From the NCBI GenBank assembly GCA_001466705.2, contig LATX02000254.1:122736-186735 (forward strand): DNA of 64,000 bases, in the 5' to 3' direction. A model generated the notes under the pieces. That model was not told the origin of the DNA. It worked only from the letters and a program-made list of their open reading frames with translations, and ran no database searches. Below are positions 59,100-64,000 of the stretch, in pieces. The DNA is from Moniliophthora roreri (lineage: Eukaryota; Basidiomycota; Agaricomycetes; Agaricales; Marasmiaceae). Numbering within the stretch: the first letter of the stretch is position 1; each line of letters opens with the position of its first letter. The position numbers and the translations under genes were made by a program.

Positions 59100-61715
59100 C
59101 GAAACTGAGCATTGACTTTGCAGAGGAAGCCAATGATAATCTGGAGAGTGAGCAAGAAACCATTCCAGTGCTCCCCAGTATAGCCAATGCAGATAGTGAT
59201 GAAGAAGAGGATGGAGGTGAACCACAAATGAAAAGGTATGGTAATTCATAATATATAATTGTTCTTACACTTACTATTGACCTTATAGCAATACTTCTGC
59301 TGAAGCATTGACCAATGACAACACAAATATCACATCCACCTCTGCTGCTGGTGCTGCCCAAGTCAGAATAGCTGGTGGCAAGGTGAAAACAAAGACACCT
59401 GCAGTGATTGGCAAGTATAAGGATGTGGTGAAAGAGTACTCAAAAGGTGTTACTCCTGGAACAGTCTGTGAATATGAAGTGTAAGTGTCTCCTTGGCTCT
59501 TTTCTTTATGTGAACTCATGCTACCTGCATAGTTTAATGAAACAGCTTGTCACCTTCCTTGTCCAGCATGAGTTCATCAAACCTGATGAAGACTTTTTCA
59601 GCAGTACACCACATGAAGATGCTGCATATATAATTGTCACTTGGATTATGAATAGGTATTTTCATTGACTCATTCGCTTGTAGAAATCTTGTACTGATGT
59701 TGACATGTAGCTGCAATGCTATCAATCTTGATGGAACTATCAAGCCTGATGCTGAGTATTGATGAACCTTCAACCATGCACAGAAGATGTGTGCTGCTGC
59801 TACTTTTGGTTTCAGATGAGTGCATGGACTTGGAAATACACCTTGGAGTTGAAGTGAAGTGACAGGCAAGATCGTTGGAAATCCCTCAGTATCACAGCAA
59901 GTCTCATTGTATATGGTCAGTCTCCATTGGTGCAAGGTAAGAGGCAGATATAATTTTGTCAATTCCTCACTGATCTCACTTAGGTTCATGCTAGCACTAT
60001 GTATGAGGTGTTCTTTTAATGCTATTAATACAAAGGAAATACACTCAGAATACTGCTATATATTTGCTTCCAGACAACACTCAGAAAATTCTATTAGTTT
60101 CAAGTTATCATCACATAGTGAAAACAGCAAGCATACTCTGGATTTTAATTTCCAGAAGAGTCAGTGTTTTTTGATTATTTTATAATAATGAAGTTATAGA
60201 ATTATTCTTTAATTTTCTAATTACAAATATACTAAATTTTCTGCCTTATAAAATAGTGAGAAAACATTTAGAAAACAAATATAAGATTTTGAATTTTATA
60301 TTAAAGGAAACATGTTAAATACAAAAGGAAAACTAAATGAAAACTATCTAAGAACTGCTTTAAAATATAGTGTTTTCATATAATTTTCCTACTATTTTCC
60401 TAGTGTTTTCCTAGTGTTTTCTCTGACTTTCCCACAATAGAAAATGTGGAATTTTTATCTTATCTTATCAGCATTTTCTGAGGATCTTCAACTAGAGAAA
60501 ATTTAATGTTTTCTCAGTATGGAAATTATTCTAATATATTGTATTATCTTTTAATTCTCAGAATTTGAAAATTCCATATCTTTTGCTGCTGAANAATTCA
60601 GTATTCTCCAGGCATATTCTCATCAAGAGGACACAATTGAAATTTAGAATTTATATATGGTTTTATAAAAATTCTCTTTGCAAGAAGATCAAGTGTTTTC
60701 TCAATGAGAAAATCATGTTAAAAGAACACCTCATACATAGTGTAGGGAAAATGACACTACAAGTGCACAGGCAATTAGTCATGTAAGTTTTTAATGCTGA
60801 TAAGTGTCTATAGTTGCTAATCATTTCACAGAAAACCCTTTGTGACCTTTACAACTATAACACGCACCCAGACAGGTGGACTATTAAGCCCTTGGAGCAA
60901 GTTCCACATCACAAGAAGACAAAGTGATGGAGTGGTGTAAAGTTTCACTGGCTGATGCACCTGGCATATTGCATTGCATTCCTCTGCTTGCTATGGATTG
61001 ATGGGGTTCTTAACATTCAGTTTTACGAGTTGTAGATAGTTGAGGTGCCAGTTGGTAAGAATGGAGAGAAGACTGAGAAGATGCTCAAAGTCACACTGCT
61101 GTTTAGAAAGACAAATCAATTTGGCAGTATGTATATATATTGTTCCTTCTTCAACTTACTTAATCTTTTACAGGTATTCAGCCATTTTACCTGAAGCTTA
61201 TGCCAGACAAGCTTCGATATCTGTGTGCTTACCAAGCATATGCTGAGTGGATTAAGTGTTGTCAGGAGACAGATGGGTTTGTGTTCTGGGGAGTGTTAAA
61301 AGCAGATCACATCTCCAAAACCAACAAGCTGATGGTGAGTACTTTATTTCTAGGTAATGGGTCTTCTTACATATAACATGATGCACAGATGTCACAAAAG
61401 TTCCTTGAAGCCTTTCACCAGAACCTCCTCAACATTAATATTGACGTGGCTCCATATGGCACACATTCTTTTTATCGCAGTGGCACTCAATGGCTTCATC
61501 TCTATTATTGTTGGCCACTCAAGATCATTTGTGAATGGGGTGGTTGGAGTACTGACTTCTCCAATGTTACTATCATGAAATACCTTCATTCTTGGAACGA
61601 CAACCCTATGCTCCCTCGTGAACAGCTTTTTAACCTTAAGAAGAGGCTGACAGTGACATGTAATATGTGCAGTAGAAGCTGTGATTGCTGGGGATTAAAT
61701 AGATGTGATCTATAG
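59100..61715 (+). pseudogene. dead Crypton-type tyrosine recombinase
   Basis: Plus-strand remnants in family order: N-terminal IGKYKDVVKEYSKG and EDAAYIIVTWIMNR, CNAINLDGTIKPDAEY, AQKMCAAATFGF, GNPSVSQQVSLYMVSL; then, after the CACTA insertion, AYCIAFLCLLWIDGVL, GIQPFYLKLMPDKLRY, APYGTHSFYRSGTQWL and ICEWGGWSTDFSNVTIMKYL. The box-II His and Arg (GTHSFYRSG) and the nucleophile Tyr (IMKYL) remain. The first Arg box, expected as LLRID, reads LLWID. Many stops and several introns or indels break it. This matches basidiomycete Crypton recombinases, DNA elements that move by tyrosine recombinase. Confidence 0.75.
59995..60742. mobile_element. non-autonomous CACTA-type transposon
   Basis: 748 bp bounded by perfect 25-bp terminal inverted repeats: 59995-60019 begins CACTATGTATGAGGTG and 60718-60742 ends CACCTCATACATAGTG. 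CACTA/TAGTG ends plus a 3-bp flanking duplication (TAG on both sides) fit the CACTA superfamily. The interior is AT-rich with subterminal TTTTCCTAGTGTTTTC-like words and no transposase. It sits inside the dead Crypton recombinase and so is younger. One ambiguous base (N) lies at 60594. Confidence 0.88.
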
Positions 61716-62098
61716 TAGTAAATAGCTGTTATTCCAAATGATAATAAGGAAATTGAATCTATGGTGCATCTTGAATCCTCTAAGAGGATTCATTGAGTGT
61801 TGATATCCTTTTTTTAGAAATTATAAGACACATGTGTCACACTGCACAAGAGGAGTAATAAACAAAGTAAGTACTCTTATTTTCTTGCCTCAATTCTGTA
61901 CTTTGATGTTATTCCAGTACTGCTCTCCTACTATCTTTGTCAACATGCCCATTTTACTTGAAACACTAACTATTGTTTGATGTATCATTTCTGCACTGAA
62001 TATAACTATGAATTTCCCACACCCCAATATGAATCAGGAGACAGATCACAAGTAGTTTGAAAGGAGATAAGGAGCTGAACATATCTTTCACCTGAACA
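61716..62098. other. short spacer, nothing recognised
   Basis: AT-rich sequence between the Crypton remnant and the nuclease-like remnant. No gene or repeat identified. Confidence 0.5.
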
Positions 62099-64000
62099 AT
62101 GGGTGTCTCTGGTCTTTGGGTAAGATAAACACTAATTGTACTGCTCACATGTTGATGCTCTTTTACAGTCTGAACTTTGGTCAAGCTGCCAAATTCTTTT
62201 ATTACTTTTTCTTGCCACCATTGAGGGGTATTAATGCAGAGAGTTACACACCTTTATCATTGGAGTTGATACGCCATACATCAATTATCTCTATGCCTTG
62301 CTATTCTGCTGATATGTCTCAAAAAGTATGTTACTAGATTTCTTGAGAGCTATAACTATGAACTGCAGCCTTCTCCATTCCTCCCTCACTGCTTTGCATC
62401 TTCTATTCTACCAGCTATGCTATTTCCTTGAATTACCCATCACACCAATTTTCTTCTTTGATGGACTGAATTGTCCTGAATTCAAGTGTCAAACCCAAGT
62501 CAAGCCTGAGGTTATGTGATACTATGAAAATGCCAAGGTCCTCATAAAGAGGTTTGGATTTGAAGTGTACCAGGTGAGTGTTGGCAAACAGGTTATCTGA
62601 AGGCTCTCTGAAGTATTCTTTGGAGTCCTGGTGAGGCAGAAGCAGACCTCACTGCATTCAATGCTCATGGAATCATCAACTGCATTCTCAGTGACAATGT
62701 GGATACTTTTCTTTTTGGTGCTCAATGCATCATCTGTATGAGAAAGTATGTTAGTTTTTAAGACTAAGCCAATGCATGCTCAGTTTTACTGTGATTTAGA
62801 CCAGATCCTTGGAAGAATGATGTGTTCATCTTCAGTGCTGTTGCTATTGAGAATGATAATCAGCTGGGTCTTGACCATGATGGCTTCATACTTGCCACCC
62901 TTGTCTCTGGTGGTGACTATCATAGAAGTTTGAAGGGGGCAGGTATTTCAACAGGAGTTGCTCTAGCTCATTGTAGATATGGAAGAACAGTTGTTGAGAT
63001 CTTTTCACAGTATGAGGGGCAGGAACTTGAGGTGAAGCTAGAGCTATGGCAAGAGTGTGTCTGAACAGAGCTCTGTATAAATGCTTCTGGATTCCTCTCA
63101 TGGTGTCACCCTAATGTCATCCAATATGTTGATAACTCTTTCCCCAACTGTGAAGCTCTCTCTTTCTACTTGAACCAAATCACCTCATTCTCTACTGGCT
63201 CACCTCCTGACACCACCTACTGGGGACCACACAACCTATGCATCAATATGCTTGCAAAGTTCTGCCACAGGAATCTCTGGAGAGATCGGAAAGAGCTTTT
63301 TCAACAGCTTTCAAAACATCTGTGGCCTGCAGTTGCCTTCTGTCAATTTAGCTCAGTGAGTATATTTGCCTCAGCATGACTATAGATCCAACTCACTATT
63401 CCAATACCTCCCACAGTGTGCACCTGTATATGATGCCAAGTTTCATAGCATCATAACCTTGGGATGCTCAGCACAAGTCACCAAGGTCTACTCAGGCTGG
63501 TATACATATTCCAAGTTGGAAAGATATCCACACTCCAGTTGAATGTCTTGCTATTGCATTAGTGTCAAGCTTCACATCTTTGCTCAACTAGCTGGAGTTG
63601 ACCTTAACGGTCTTCAGCCTGATGAGCACTTTATTGTTGATGAAGCTAAAGTATGGGTGCCTAAAGAGATTCTCAGCATCAGTGTGCTGTGTTTGCTTGA
63701 CTTTGGAATCAATAACACTTTATCTGATGCTCAGCTTGCACAAAGGTTTGTTCTACACTTATTCAATTCAGGCCTGTAGCTAACATCATTACTTAGAAGG
63801 CTAGCTGCAACTATTGCACACATTCTGATGGTACTAGAACCAATTCAAATCCCAATTGCAGTTTTGAATGATAATGACATCACAAGTGTGGTTACAACAC
63901 TAGAACCAGGTCAAATCTCTGTTGGGGCACTTGATATTGACAGGGGTGGGCCTAAAGATATAGAGATGGAGATGATTACCAAGTCTGAGGAGGAGGAGGA
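62099..64000 (+). pseudogene. dead XPG/GEN1-like structure-specific nuclease gene (partial)
   Basis: Starts MGVSGLW at about 62099, followed directly by a GTAAGA donor, as in Rad2/XPG proteins, whose N-terminal Met-Gly-Val sits in the active site. Next come a degraded N-nuclease part, PIFFFDGLNCPEFK, and the XPG-I core GEAEADLTAFNAHGI with LSDNVDTFLFGA. Then ENDNQLGLDHDGFILATLVSGGDYH and GAGISTGVALAHC (helix-hairpin-helix region), and a C-terminal part with TTYWGPHNLCINMLAKF and, from about 63,570, FAQLAGVDLNGLQPDEHF. Stops (for example after QVKPE near 62,517 and after WQECV at about 63,062) and frame changes show decay. The family cuts flaps or Holliday junctions. The window ends before the 3' end. 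Confidence 0.75.

Overview
The window looks like nuclear DNA of a mushroom-forming basidiomycete (Agaricomycetes). Genes are split by many GT-AG introns of about 50-70 nt. The recognisable families are fungal: a PSD-like/PsiD-like decarboxylase, a Tps3/Tsl1-like trehalose subunit, and agaricomycete-only proteins. The decayed mobile elements are Crypton-, CACTA- and Tc1/mariner-like. I saw no viral, bacterial or toxin genes.

Layout. (1) About 1-11.7 kb: a tandem duplication, unit about 5.3 kb, pairing a minus-strand phosphatidylserine-decarboxylase-like gene with a plus-strand gene for a probable secreted protein of unknown function. The decarboxylase is intact twice; the secreted gene is intact once, a pseudogene once, and missing from the left-most unit. 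(2) 12.3-15.0 kb: a six-exon nitroreductase-family gene and a three-exon gene for a small secreted Asp/Trp-rich protein. (3) 17.6-22.0 kb: a trehalose-synthase-complex regulatory subunit gene on the minus strand, then an intron-containing tRNA-Pro(TGG). (4) 22.4-32.6 kb: a short copy of an unusual multi-exon gene, then a long block of degraded coding-like sequence. (5) 32.7-40.6 kb: a truncated second copy of the trehalose gene, a dead transposase and other element-linked relics. (6) 40.6-48.2 kb: a second copy of the unusual gene with a roughly 6 kb repeat array. (7) 48.5-56.7 kb: a second copy of the degraded block, ending in a fragment of the 5' end of the trehalose gene. (8) 57-64 kb: a hairpin MITE, a dead Crypton-type tyrosine recombinase split by a non-autonomous CACTA-type element, and a dead XPG/GEN1-like nuclease gene that runs off the window.

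The main discovery candidate is the array at 41,011-47,050. On the minus strand each of about 86 repeats of about 70 bp reads as a complete spliceosomal intron: GTRAGT donor, TACTRAC-type branch point, YAG acceptor. Successive introns are separated by exactly three nucleotides. The flanking exon ends in phase 0, so each triplet would be a one-codon exon. The triplets vary widely (at least 13 states) while the intron signals stay conserved, and only the last triplet is a stop codon. The sibling gene at 22.46-24.50 kb has the same architecture with only five one-codon exons. This suggests a gene in which intron plus codon units have multiplied in tandem. Neither copy is fully intact by my reading, so whether the array is spliced or expressed is open.

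The window also shows repeated local duplication: the trehalose gene, the microexon gene and the degraded block each recur, and one duplication breakpoint falls at the first nucleotides of the tRNA gene. All exon boundaries and repeat counts come from reading the sequence by eye and no search was run.
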